DNA of 40,634 nucleotides from a virus, in IMG/VR virus record IMGVR_UViG_3300032235_000805, positions 1 to 40,634 of that record; one strand, 5' to 3'. Of the stretch, positions 12,101-19,016 are shown piece after piece. A program made the translations under genes and the position numbers. The notes under the pieces were generated by a model. It made no database searches, was not told where the DNA came from, and saw nothing but the letters and a program-made list of their open reading frames with translations. Numbering within the stretch: position 1 is the first letter of the stretch; the number at the start of each line of letters is the position of its first letter.

Positions 12101-13843
12101 TTTTAAATCTTTAAATTCTGAATTTAAATTTTGAGAATAAAATGGAAGAGATGATGAAGTTACATATAAATCATCACTACCAAAATCTTTATATACATTT
12201 AATACATCTGCAACAAAATTATTTGAGAATTTGGATATTAATTTTTTTACCGTGAAGAATTTAGAAATCTCATACCCATTTGTTTGAATTTTAAATCTTT
12301 TTTGTGGTATACTTCCAGTGGGAGTTGTTACATTAAACCCATCAATTACTGAAACTTCCCTTTTTCCAGTTGATTTGTTAATGTATTCTATTTCTACAGA
12401 ATCTCCTTGATATATTCCATTATTATCAAAAGTTTCTATAGTGTACTCAAACCCCCCTTCATCTATAAAATTAGAAACTTCACACTTAACTGTTCTATTA
12501 AAAATCCATTTACTATCTAATACATCATCTTTATTATATCCAAGATATACAACTTTACCGATATCATTTTTTTCATAATAGATGCTATCCTTTGGAGGTT
12601 CTACTCCGGATAAAACACCTGTTATCCTGAATCTTATTTCTTCCCCATCATTTCTTACAGATTTATTAGAATATCCATAAGCATAAGTGTTTAAACATAT
12701 TTCTAATCCTCTATTTAAAATCTCACTTACTCCACTACAATTTAAAAATTCATTTACAGTTGTCCCATTGTATTGAATAGTATAAGTTACTCCGCCACTG
12801 ATTACTGTCAATTCTCCATTTTTTGGAAATCCTATTGTAGAATCTACAATAATCGATGTTGAATTAATAGAAACTTCATCTAAGATGCTTGTCTTTGGAT
12901 GAATTTTTAATTCACCAAAAACAGATCCAGAAACATTCACATCTTTATTAAAGTCATAATCCACCATCAAAATATAATATTCTTTATTATTCCTTATAAT
13001 TTTTTGTACGTCATTTACTGTTCCAAATGATTTTGGAATAACATTATATTCATCCTGAAAAATTGTTTGATTTATAAGATTCTCTGGATTTCCTTGAATT
13101 GATTCGACTACAATATTTTTTGTTACTCTATATTTCGCGTCTGATGGTTTTATAAGATAATCAGCAGGTCTAATTACCTCAACATCTTTGCCATATAAAA
13201 CTCTAAAGAGTATTTCAAAAGATCCATCCGTGCCTTTTGATGAATAGAAATCTTTAGATTGTTTTAAAAATAAATTTTGATTTATGCCAGAGTATAAATT
13301 TCTATTTTCAAATCCATATAAAAATTGTTTTTTTGATTTATTAAAAAATTCTACTAAAAATAGATTACTAATATTGGTTACTGTCTTATTTGTTCCGTCT
13401 AAATTGGTAGAAGTGTGTTCCTGAATTTCTGTAGAGGAGAAAATAAAGTCCTCAGAATTTGGAGTAGAATATTCTGTTATCCCACTAAATCCTCTCGCAC
13501 ACTCTTCAAAAGTTGTTGAAGTCTTAGATTTATAAAGAATAATTTCGTCATCAATAGAAATTAATCCATATGTTTTTGGAAATCCTTCAGTGCTAGAAAC
13601 ATTAATCACATTATCAGAAAATCCAACATCTGATATTAGATTTGTGCTTGAAACTAAATTAGTTAAATTATTAATCTTAATATATTGGTCTATATTTTGT
13701 AAAATATCGTAGGCAGATCCTTTAGACTCCAACGATTTATAATATTCCTTTAATAAATCAGATACTAAAGGATAATCCTCTCTAACAAATCTAGGAAGTT
13801 GACTTTCTACAATAGAACTGATTTTAACTCTTGTATTTTCCAT
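6140..13843 (-). CDS. 7: Giant gp7-like baseplate wedge initiator with YHYH-type domain and GxGY repeats
   Basis: 2567 aa, against about 1032 aa in T4 gp7. Residues about 190-222 (SKDFYSSKGTDGSFEILFRV then LYGKDVEV) resemble the T4 gp7 segment SYDFYSTKGIEASYKFLFKV then LYNEEVEI. A block at about 2425-2465 (SDYYQYLSYSLKSEVP, W, then LGFKKF) resembles a region further along in T4 gp7 (SRSYYVMKIKSNLPSSRW, then VGFGF). The two homologous pieces seem to be separated by about 2200 residues of inserted material, including many GxGY modules and, near residues 1254-1270, WAYDGNPIYGPYGYD, the signature of YHYH-domain proteins. It sits directly between gp6 (3-nt gap) and another structural gene, as gp7 does in T4. 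The gp7 homology is by eye and should be confirmed by profile search. Confidence 0.8.
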   Translation of the reverse strand: MENTRVKISSIVESQLPRFVREDYPLVSDLLKEYYKSLESKGSAYDILQNIDQYIKINNLTNLVSSTNLISDVGFSDNVINVSSTEGFPKTYGLISIDDEIILYKSKTSTTFEECARGFSGITEYSTPNSEDFIFSSTEIQEHTSTNLDGTNKTVTNISNLFLVEFFNKSKKQFLYGFENRNLYSGINQNLFLKQSKDFYSSKGTDGSFEILFRVLYGKDVEVIRPADYLIKPSDAKYRVTKNIVVESIQGNPENLINQTIFQDEYNVIPKSFGTVNDVQKIIRNNKEYYILMVDYDFNKDVNVSGSVFGELKIHPKTSILDEVSINSTSIIVDSTIGFPKNGELTVISGGVTYTIQYNGTTVNEFLNCSGVSEILNRGLEICLNTYAYGYSNKSVRNDGEEIRFRITGVLSGVEPPKDSIYYEKNDIGKVVYLGYNKDDVLDSKWIFNRTVKCEVSNFIDEGGFEYTIETFDNNGIYQGDSVEIEYINKSTGKREVSVIDGFNVTTPTGSIPQKRFKIQTNGYEISKFFTVKKLISKFSNNFVADVLNVYKDFGSDDLYVTSSSLPFYSQNLNSEFKDLKVILNGPFSGETLKIVNDSDSHGFITGDAVVYSRTDSTTDSNSLGIQTGVYFVKKVDNTQIKLSRSRSNIDAGKFISIASTSLTDSSNFLNPLVFSKVSNTPSTIDSQRCIKLLRNPQNDGEKYETKNGTTGILVNGVEISNYKSKDVVYYGPIESIDVISPGKGYDIINPPKLEISLPNNTSIGASGCCWVEGSLEKIDLIDGGFDYIDNPTITVSGGSGEGATIALQTVDYDYYVDFNSSSSNEKINLTSNTLGFSTFHKFKTGESIIYLADDSGKIGGLTTEAKYFTKVIDDYTIRLHNTYDDSLVGINTVDITSFGTGNHRFRSSIKKKKISSLVVLDPGSGYKNKEITVSSSGINTANDTVNVYKHPYLSGELIYYYGGNTNISGLDTGKYIVTKVNDTSFKLSNIGIGSTAVDFYYRTNQYVDFKSTGTGNHIFNYEPIEVNITGQVGVYTTTGLSFAAKVQPFFRGKIDSAFVREGGTGYGSADIINFNKQPSYTLNSGSGAVVSPIISNGKIVSVIVKEKGKDYNSTPDLVIRGFGIGAILSPIISNGELVEVKVLSGGINYEQKNTFVDVISSGSGCQLFFVPKIWSINKFKKLVETKKISSDDGVIYEGNNKTYGLQYTHLYAPRSLRKKIYSENFDSERKKYRSDYENDFSTNKEKYHSPLLGWAYDGNPIYGPYGYDSPSNKRVRQIRSGYGDPIDNQNYRPDKNIFPAGYFIEDFVFENDGDLDENNGRFCVTPEFPNGTYAYFMTLSENPAEETKGIFAGEKEPKFPYIIGENYKSTPIDFNFDSKINQENFDFIEKNILRNTNSYNVNNKNSYYEYFLNSDNFLTQNIRIKNSSKGKIDFIKIISEGENYKVNDRLIFDNSESGGSAASASVSFIGGKTITGISQTSTKIYDVELYPSSTPNKIIGFSSSPHNLTNGDVIYLNSLTDYDPSLQESFKVGIISERFILNTSIGNTNVTGIITYFNISNITDDNIRENDILYVGSEDVKILSIDKKSSRVKVLRGQNSTVSSAHTAYSTLYSKPRKFYLDSTSQLKNKNYNLNREIYFNPVESLGIGTIVGFGHTINFSNPGLGITSIIIPEKTIYIENHNLKTGDELFYKTNGGSSITVSNSGIGTFNLLNNSKVYAARISDNLIGISTIKVGVGTSGGFVGISQTGSTLFFTNSGSGENHSFVTNFDDVSKANLTKTSITVSLASTHSLEVNDQVVFEVFPTTTKTIEVQYNNFHKRLVVDPKYFSTIDLTNNLISIQNHGFVNGQKLIHVSSSPAQGLENQEIYYAIVYDSDRIRLSHSYYGAVSDTKSIVGISSTSFGTLYQINPKINVERNQKVIFDLSDSSLSQQSVGIGRTSSFDLEIFSDEAFSTKYFPINLDGSSKIIKSGQVGIDSYAKLEFQIDFDFPDNLFYKLIPTTIGKNDIITDDEVYSNNTLNLISSELNGNKTISGIGSTSFIFENQKELYFDSYSDSNATFRYITNSTSESGNIESIQIKSSGNSYQRLPSISSITSLNGSGAIILPQSNTIGNITILEIDDIGFNYSVDTTIRPLVKFPSILRVEPLSSIKSVEIISYGKDYTVPPDFVVLDGFTNKVIENIILSYGPKTNFLSIIKNDNLYGVTPKIIPTNNSNGVGISSISFNNTTKIVSVVLNKQFSDPNEFPFSIGDNVLIEGVSILDSLDKGYNSKNYEYSTFPVVGVNTSLGGSNASIEYYLGDYLLSSEVPGTFDGENSSGRVISESSFPTFNIVLEKNSFIIGEEVESDNTVGKVLRWDPKNEYLTIETTKDFVLDSLIYGKASKSEAFVKEVLSSESFCYVDASSIVKSGWKSNTGFLNDNLQRVQDSDYYQYLSYSLKSEVPLQEWNDIVSNLNHTLGFKKFSDLILNSSPGSFSGISTSQDYGLFSGLSDVNSIVDVDCIQDFDLVSENNFYIENALTSDEIIFNSVILQDYSESIGNLVLSIDDISVDFNTSLSRTFVTSFNI

Positions 13844-13846
13844 TTA

Positions 13847-15751
13847 CTAATTTCTTACTAGATTGCTATTTGAATAACTTGAAGATACTATGTAATTTTT
13901 TCCTGAAGTATCAGAACCCGATTCGGTATTGTCAGGAATAATATCAACAATTAATTTATTAATATCTAGTTCCAAATAAAGATCCTGAATACCAAAAACA
14001 TCATTTGATTCTGGAGAAGCACTTATTTCAATAATAGGAGTTCCGCCTTGTGTTTTTTCTGTAGAAATAATATTAATTGGATCTATTATTATTTCTCCCT
14101 TCACATAATCTATTGAACCAACTTCATATCTAGAAACTACTGATTCTGTTTCTGAAATCAAATAGAATAAAAATATAGATCCAGTTTTTTTATCTGAGTT
14201 AGGAATATCGCCAAAATAAACAGTTTGTGATATTCCACCAACTTTGAATCCAGAAGATTTAATATTAAATCCATCAGAATTTTTAATATGAAATTGGTTT
14301 TTAAAGCAAATTTCATATTGAGCGAATTGATTTAGAGAAACATTCAAATCTCTACGAATTTGAACTTTTGAAATATTTGAAGTAATGGAAGAATCTGTAG
14401 AATCAATTAATTTTTGATATTGACTATATTTAAACCTAGCTCCATATTTATTAAACTCTTCGGAGTTTGCGTATTTGGTTACATTGTTAATTATTTTTGT
14501 TTTTATTGAATCATTGCTTTGTATTGAATTTAAATTACAGTAAACATTTGATTCCAATTCAATATACAGATATTTTACATCCAATATTTCTGGAACAATT
14601 CCTGCAACAGCATATTTTTTTAATTTACTTTTTATATTATCTTTAATCGCATTCGATATAAAAGATCCATAAAAAGGTTTTATTGTTATAAAAACTTTCC
14701 CGTACTGTGGTGGATCTAAATCTTCACCACCAAAAGCACTAACTGATTCTGCTTGTGGATATATTTTTGGAATAAGAGATTCGTAATCTGATGCAGTTAC
14801 GGCTCTATTTTGAGAAGAATATAATCTAGGTGCAAAATTTTTGATCGAATTCACAGATTCTATTTCAGATCCACCATTGGATGAAATATTTGTTGTGATT
14901 AAAGAAACACCTTTTGAAAATGAATTATTTTTTTGATCTACTAAAACACCTGAAAATCCAAATGATGAGAAATTGTTTCCTTCAGAACCATTACCTATCA
15001 AGTATGAAACTTCAATATAATTATTTTCTTTTAATTTTTCTCCAAAAACACCATCACCAAATAATAATTCATATTGTTCGTCTTCTATTTCTTGAATAAA
15101 GAATACTTTAGAAGAAGAAGTTACATCTAAAATTGAATTTGAGTTTACAAATTTTCTTGTGGAGGTACTATTGATACTATCTCTAACCGTTACATTTAAA
15201 GTTTCAGTATCTATTCCACTATTTTCTAAAACAAATCTTTGATTGCTATTGTTAACAGAACTTACGACAAAATCATTCTTAGCATAAGATCCTTCATAGA
15301 TGTCTATTGCATCAAATGTTGCGATTCCATCCACTACAGGAACAGTAATATCATCTAAAATAGAAAAAACATAACTAGATCTTCCAAAATTGGATGTATT
15401 ACAAACAGATCCTTTTTTCAGAGTTACCGTTTTAACTAAAGGGTTTTGAACTTCAACGAAAAAACTTATATTTGATTTTGCCGATTTTCTTGATCTTGGA
15501 ACATATCCAATATTTCTTGCTAGAGAGACAACATTTTCTCTTAAGGTAGCACTATCAATAAAAACCTCATTACTAACCATATTTGCATTATATGATGCAA
15601 TATATGTGTTATATGCTAAAGTATCAATTAAAATCGAAAGATTAGATCCTTCAAAATCATAATCAGTAAAATTCGAATTAGATCTTAGATAATCTTTAAT
15701 AGAAGATTTGATCTGATCAAAATCTAAATTTGTAAAATTGACTAATGACAT
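13847..15751 (-). CDS. 6: Baseplate wedge subunit gp6
   Basis: 634 aa, close to T4 gp6 (660 aa). The N-terminal YDFEGSNLSILIDTLAYNTY (about residues 32-51) matches the T4 gp6 pattern YDFEGSRLNVLCDLLAYNT, followed by the expected segment on insertion of residues ATLRENVVSLARNIGYVPRS. gp6 dimers link neighbouring baseplate wedges around the hub. Its start overlaps the gp25 stop (TAATG), as expected for translational coupling, and gp25-gp6 order is as in T4. Confidence 0.93.
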   Translation of the reverse strand: MSLVNFTNLDFDQIKSSIKDYLRSNSNFTDYDFEGSNLSILIDTLAYNTYIASYNANMVSNEVFIDSATLRENVVSLARNIGYVPRSRKSAKSNISFFVEVQNPLVKTVTLKKGSVCNTSNFGRSSYVFSILDDITVPVVDGIATFDAIDIYEGSYAKNDFVVSSVNNSNQRFVLENSGIDTETLNVTVRDSINSTSTRKFVNSNSILDVTSSSKVFFIQEIEDEQYELLFGDGVFGEKLKENNYIEVSYLIGNGSEGNNFSSFGFSGVLVDQKNNSFSKGVSLITTNISSNGGSEIESVNSIKNFAPRLYSSQNRAVTASDYESLIPKIYPQAESVSAFGGEDLDPPQYGKVFITIKPFYGSFISNAIKDNIKSKLKKYAVAGIVPEILDVKYLYIELESNVYCNLNSIQSNDSIKTKIINNVTKYANSEEFNKYGARFKYSQYQKLIDSTDSSITSNISKVQIRRDLNVSLNQFAQYEICFKNQFHIKNSDGFNIKSSGFKVGGISQTVYFGDIPNSDKKTGSIFLFYLISETESVVSRYEVGSIDYVKGEIIIDPINIISTEKTQGGTPIIEISASPESNDVFGIQDLYLELDINKLIVDIIPDNTESGSDTSGKNYIVSSSYSNSNLVRN

Positions 15752-16152
15752 TATCGTACTGACTGTAGTGCAAACGTAAGTTGTTGTGGCAAGGCATCAA
15801 TTCCAATAATGTAATATCTTACTGTAACATTAAATTCATAATTATCATAATTTGGAGAAACATCTACACTAATTAAATCAACTCTAGGTTCATAATTTTC
15901 TATAGTATTTCTTATTTCATCTTGAATGATTGATGCGGAAACATCATCAATATTTTCAAACAAACTATTAGAAATTCTAGAACCTAGATTTTGATTGAAA
16001 AATTTTTCTCCGGGTATAGTGAAAACAAGATTTTGTATCGAGCGTGATATTGCAGTTTCATTCTTAATATCAATTAGGTCATAATTTAAAGGATTTACCT
16101 GCAATGACAGACTGATATCTTTAAATTGTTTACTAATTCGCTCTACTGGCAT
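15751..16152 (-). CDS. 25: Baseplate wedge subunit gp25 (lysozyme-like fold)
   Basis: 133 aa, essentially the same length as T4 gp25 (132 aa). The central segment NETAISRSIQNLVFTIPGEKFFN followed by LGSRISNSLFE is characteristic of the gp25/GPW family of baseplate proteins, which contact the sheath and trigger contraction. A late promoter sits 22 nt upstream. It is the first gene of the late baseplate block in this window. Confidence 0.94.
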   Translation of the reverse strand: MPVERISKQFKDISLSLQVNPLNYDLIDIKNETAISRSIQNLVFTIPGEKFFNQNLGSRISNSLFENIDDVSASIIQDEIRNTIENYEPRVDLISVDVSPNYDNYEFNVTVRYYIIGIDALPQQLTFALQSVR

Positions 16153-16174
16153 TCAATGCACTTTAATTCTATCT

Positions 16175-16182
16175 TATTTATT
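16175..16182 (-). promoter_or_regulatory. T4-type late promoter for gp25
   Basis: The minus strand reads AATAAATA (consensus TATAAATA), 22 nt before the gp25 ATG, and overlaps the TAA stop of the upstream 84-aa gene. Confidence 0.75.
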
Positions 16183-16435
16183 AGAGATTTTTTGATTCAT
16201 AGAGAGGTTCTGTTCCATATTCCCAGTCATCATAATCTTCATCATTACGAATTTTTGAATGAATTTCATTTTGATGGTAAAAATCATGTTTTTTCGGAGT
16301 CAGATCATCATTTGCAATCTCACGAAGCATTTTTTGCTTCTCAATTTGCTCCTCCCACCCATACTCTGATGATAAAAACTGAGTTCCCCACTCATTTTTC
16401 ATGAAATTTTGGTTTTTATCGACTTTTTTAGTCAT
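16181..16435 (-). CDS. Hypothetical protein, acidic, 84 aa
   Basis: Not recognised. It is hydrophilic and rich in Asp, Glu, Lys, Tyr and Trp, with no membrane segment. A good ribosome binding site (AGGAG, 6 nt before ATG) supports the start; the site abuts a small hairpin CTGATT/AATCAG at 16444-16461 that could modulate translation. It lies between the 213-aa conserved-looking gene and gp25, and its stop codon overlaps the gp25 late promoter. Confidence 0.75.
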   Translation of the reverse strand: MTKKVDKNQNFMKNEWGTQFLSSEYGWEEQIEKQKMLREIANDDLTPKKHDFYHQNEIHSKIRNDEDYDDWEYGTEPLYESKNL

Positions 16436-16467
16436 TTTTGCTCCTGATTCGTTAAAATCAGAACTTT

Positions 16468-17109
16468 TTACGGGGTTGCTATCCCGATTTTTGTAATTTC
16501 GTACATAAAATCGTCAGATGTCTCAATCTTACGAAGATTTTCAACGGAATATTCGTTTAAATCAATTTCATAACCTGGATTTTTAGTAATTCTGTTACGA
16601 GTCCATGCATCATCATACCATAATATTTTATTATTAGGGTATGCGTAAAAATTTCCATCGTCCATCTTAAAAAAGTGAGCACATTTATGCTCTGGGGTCT
16701 CACTAAAATTAGTATTTAAAGTAGATTTGGATTCCCACGACCAGTCAAGAGTAAACATGTAAGTTCCCTCATTCTTTTCTCCTTTGTAATTGATAAGTTC
16801 AGCTCTTAAATTTGCTAACCTTGAACGAACTTGAACGTCAACATAAGGAGAAAAGCAATCCCACCACATACATTCTTGTAATTCTGGAGTAGGTGCATCA
16901 GGTTTCCAACAGAATGCATGAATAGGTCTTCTAGTCCAGTTTACTCCGTTTTCTAAAAACGCTTCAAAGAGGGGTACGTGCTTCTCTAAGGACGCTACAG
17001 AGTGAACGTCGCATAAAGTTACCTCACCATGACCTTTTTTATGATTGTAAAGAAATTCATTACGAATATAACATGTAAAAGTTGGTAAGTTGTGATTTAG
17101 ATATGCCAT
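16468..17109 (-). CDS. Hypothetical protein, 213 aa
   Basis: Long uninterrupted ORF with unusually many Trp, His and Cys residues (for example WKPDAPTPELQECMWWDC). Soluble, no signal peptide. It resembles, by impression only, conserved hypothetical proteins next to the baseplate genes in cyanomyoviruses. It begins just after a leftward terminator, so it probably has its own promoter, but I do not see a convincing one. Confidence 0.8.
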   Translation of the reverse strand: MAYLNHNLPTFTCYIRNEFLYNHKKGHGEVTLCDVHSVASLEKHVPLFEAFLENGVNWTRRPIHAFCWKPDAPTPELQECMWWDCFSPYVDVQVRSRLANLRAELINYKGEKNEGTYMFTLDWSWESKSTLNTNFSETPEHKCAHFFKMDDGNFYAYPNNKILWYDDAWTRNRITKNPGYEIDLNEYSVENLRKIETSDDFMYEITKIGIATP

Positions 17110-17118
17110 ATAAAGATA

Positions 17119-17147
17119 ATAAAAAAGCAGGATGTTACTCCTGCTTT
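17119..17147 (-). terminator. Intrinsic terminator
   Basis: On the minus strand AAAGCAGGA, loop GTAACA, TCCTGCTTTTTT: a 9-bp perfect stem followed by six T. It ends the unit containing the 46-aa basic protein. Confidence 0.88.
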
Positions 17148-17154
17148 ATCTATA

Positions 17155-17295
17155 TTATTTTCCTTGACCTCGATACTTCTTTTTACGTCCATTACGAGAT
17201 GTTGCACTCAATAGTGTACGTGGAGAGCGCCCCTGACGAGTTTTCTTAGGAGCTCCGGGTTCAAAAAGAACTTTATTACTACCACCTTTAGCCAT
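17155..17295 (-). CDS. Small basic protein, 46 aa
   Basis: MAKGGSNKVLFEPGAPKKTR then a Lys/Arg-rich tail with GRKKKYRGQGK. The strong positive charge suggests nucleic-acid or capsid-interior binding, but the function is unknown. Its ATG overlaps the last codons of the 52-aa gene upstream, and a terminator follows 8 nt after the stop. Confidence 0.85.
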   Translation of the reverse strand: MAKGGSNKVLFEPGAPKKTRQGRSPRTLLSATSRNGRKKKYRGQGK

Positions 17296-17446
17296 TTAAA
17301 ATTTCCTCCAATTCAATTTCATTAGGATCAATGTCTTCACCCGAGTAAAAACGATCAGCAAAGTCTTCAAAGATCTCAGTACAGTCTTCCATACTGAGAT
17401 TTGTATAAATTTTACGCCCCTTATAAAGTACGTTAAATTTTCTCAT
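17288..17446 (-). CDS. Hypothetical acidic protein, 52 aa
   Basis: MRKFNVLYKGRKIYTNLSME then an acidic stretch DCTEIFEDFADRFYSGED and IELEEIL. Its ATG overlaps the TGA of the glycosyltransferase-like gene (ATGA), and it overlaps the next start by 8 nt, so the three genes are translationally coupled. Function unknown. Confidence 0.85.
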   Translation of the reverse strand: MRKFNVLYKGRKIYTNLSMEDCTEIFEDFADRFYSGEDIDPNEIELEEILNG

Positions 17447-18219
17447 CAAATAATACGAGTCTTTTCATGCCCCACACGAATACGAGGGTCACACCAGATA
17501 TCAAACCCTGCTTCTTTTGCATCAAGGCAGAATGAAACATCTTCCCCACACATATCTTGAACTGCACCAGATTCAAATACTTGCATCTTTGGAGCGAACC
17601 AAGGGTATTCGAGATTCTCAAATACTCCATTCTTAATTAGTACCCAACCAAACCCAGTGTAATCAACTGTGAAAGGCTTTCTACGCTTGGAAATAGATTC
17701 CACAGTTTCATGATTCATTACACCACCATTTCTGCGGAAATCATCTTCTTCCAACCAGTGTGCGACAGAGGTTGTGTGTCCGTCTTCAGTTGCATACCAT
17801 CCAGCAACAACTTCCTTCTCTTCACCTTCGGCATTCAATGCTAGATCACAGAGTTGCCAGAATTTGTTAGAATCAAAAACGATATCACTATCAATCCAGA
17901 GTTGATAATCATATTGCAGTTTTCCATCCCAAGGAATTTGTTTTGGTCCTCGGAGAACATTTGCACCAAGACATTTGCAACGTGCAAAATTAACCATCGA
18001 TGAGTAGTCTTGTGAAATTTGAATACTCATTCCATTCTGCACTAGGTCAAAGCAAAGTTGTACGAATGCTTTGAGAAAAATAAAAGAACAACCACGACCA
18101 GGAAGACAAAAAACAATTGACTTGCCCTTCATGCGTTCTTTAATAGAACCATAATCCCACTCCGCTTCAGGTTTTTGTGGAGTAGGTGCGTTTGCCTTAA
18201 CAGTAAATCCTTTTGCCAT
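17446..18219 (-). CDS. Glycosyltransferase-like protein (GT-A fold)
   Basis: 257 aa. After a 30-residue leader, KSIVFCLPGRG starts a nucleotide-sugar binding fold. LWIDSDIVF at about residues 107-115 is a DxD metal/sugar-nucleotide motif, and GEDVSFCLDAKEAGFDIWCD near the C-terminus resembles the acidic catalytic/acceptor segment of family 2 glycosyltransferases. Substrate unknown; it may modify virion proteins or host surface glycans. Translationally coupled to two small genes downstream. Confidence 0.75.
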   Translation of the reverse strand: MAKGFTVKANAPTPQKPEAEWDYGSIKERMKGKSIVFCLPGRGCSFIFLKAFVQLCFDLVQNGMSIQISQDYSSMVNFARCKCLGANVLRGPKQIPWDGKLQYDYQLWIDSDIVFDSNKFWQLCDLALNAEGEEKEVVAGWYATEDGHTTSVAHWLEEDDFRRNGGVMNHETVESISKRRKPFTVDYTGFGWVLIKNGVFENLEYPWFAPKMQVFESGAVQDMCGEDVSFCLDAKEAGFDIWCDPRIRVGHEKTRII

Positions 18220-18269
18220 AAGTTAAAATAACCTTCAAACTCAATTTTAACAGTCTATATATGTGTTTG

Positions 18270-18470
18270 TCAATGAGAAGAATTTAGAATAATATCTTTA
18301 TTTGTAATCAATTCTTCGTACTGTAAATCTTCTTTTTTAATATTCATATCAATAAGTTCAACCATTCTGTGTAACATCTCCCAAACTTCAGAGAATTTTT
18401 TCTCTGAAAGGCTGTGATAAATGCACCGATCCTTTGCGTATATGTGATATATTTTTTCAGGGGTTTTCAT
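18270..18470 (-). CDS. Hypothetical protein, 66 aa
   Basis: MKTPEKIYHIYAKDRCIYHS is a coherent N-terminus typical of small cyanophage proteins, followed by a predicted helical region (EKKFSEVWEMLHRMVELID). No known domain. About 50 nt separate it from the glycosyltransferase-like gene downstream. Confidence 0.75.
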   Translation of the reverse strand: MKTPEKIYHIYAKDRCIYHSLSEKKFSEVWEMLHRMVELIDMNIKKEDLQYEELITNKDIILNSSH

Positions 18471-18492
18471 AAAATTTTTTTTCCGGATTTTT

Positions 18493-18663
18493 TTATTTCC
18501 TCAGTGCATTATATATGACTACTATCAGAATACCAAGCGGAGCTCCGATAATCCGAAAAACATTTCCAGGATATCGTATCAACCATCCCGCAAAGACTAC
18601 TTTCCAGAAATTCCAATAAGGGCGGCGAAATGAATATCTGCGGGGGTTTTTGAGACTTATCAT
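18493..18663 (-). CDS. Small membrane protein, 56 aa
   Basis: MISLKNPRRYSFRRPYWNFW precedes a segment KVVFAGWLIRYPGNVFRIIG and a hydrophobic stretch APLGILIVVIY, so a basic N-terminus with a C-terminal membrane segment is likely. This frame is preferred over an overlapping 67-aa frame because of its composition and the GGAAG just before the ATG. Function unknown. Confidence 0.65.
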   Translation of the reverse strand: MISLKNPRRYSFRRPYWNFWKVVFAGWLIRYPGNVFRIIGAPLGILIVVIYNALRK

Positions 18664-18708
18664 ACTTCCGGAAAAATTTTATGAGACTGATATTTAAAGG
18701 TCGATTTG

Positions 18709-18812
18709 TCACCTCTGTAGGTTAGGGTAGTGATCGATTTTTATATACGGGCAACGCGCCGCGGCGCCATAAGAAACGCCCGCAAAACACTGCCGAATCA
18801 CTATCACCACCA
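18709..18812 (-). ncRNA. Structured leader or small RNA candidate
   Basis: Immediately downstream of a strong minus-strand promoter the transcript contains nested complementarity: TAGTGAT near its 5' end pairs with ATCACTA near its 3' end, CGGGC pairs with GCCCG inside that, and the centre is a perfect 12-bp palindrome GCGCCGCGGCGC (18756-18767). This is far more GC-rich than the surroundings. A 37-codon frame (MLCLVVIVIRQC...) crosses it but starts inside the promoter -10, so I do not call it coding. Confidence 0.4.
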
Positions 18813-18841
18813 AGCATAACATAAGTGCCCCCCAGTGTCAA
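18813..18841 (-). promoter_or_regulatory. Sigma70-type promoter with extended -10
   Basis: Minus strand: TTGACA (18841-18836), 17-bp spacer, TATGCT (18818-18813) preceded by TGT, giving an extended -10. The last part, CTTATGTTATGCT, is identical to that of the plus-strand promoter at 20470-20499. It would drive the structured leader and the 56-aa, 66-aa and glycosyltransferase-like genes. Confidence 0.7.
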
Positions 18842-18863
18842 CCAGAGGGCACACAGTAGACTA

Positions 18864-19004
18864 TCAGAACTCGATCACATCTGCAGTCGGTTCAGCATAA
18901 GCAACTGCCTGCTGATTGTCATCGGTGAGTGCATCCAGAATCGACAGAATCTCAGTGCCAGTGTTACCTTGTGCCAGCATCGAAAGCATCACGGTCTTAG
19001 ACAT
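18864..19004 (-). CDS. Hypothetical protein, 46 aa
   Basis: MSKTVMLSMLAQGNTGTEIL then SILDALTDDNQQAVAYAE. A small helical, acidic protein of a type I associate with T4-like cyanophages; function unknown. It is preceded by a copy of the leader repeat GAGTGTTAGTTAGTGTGTG (plus-strand reading) 12 nt before the ATG. Confidence 0.8.
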   Translation of the reverse strand: MSKTVMLSMLAQGNTGTEILSILDALTDDNQQAVAYAEPTADVIEF

Positions 19005-19016
19005 AATAACGAAGAA

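Noticed and set aside
16441-16463. Hairpin CTGATT/AATCAG followed by TTTTT on the plus strand as a terminator
   Set aside because: The stem is only six AT-rich pairs and no plus-strand gene precedes it; more likely local structure near the ribosome binding site of the 84-aa gene.
18509-18712. A 67-codon minus-strand frame MTNRPLNISLIKFF...
   Set aside because: It uses a GTG start and overlaps the better-composed 56-aa membrane protein frame at 18493-18663.
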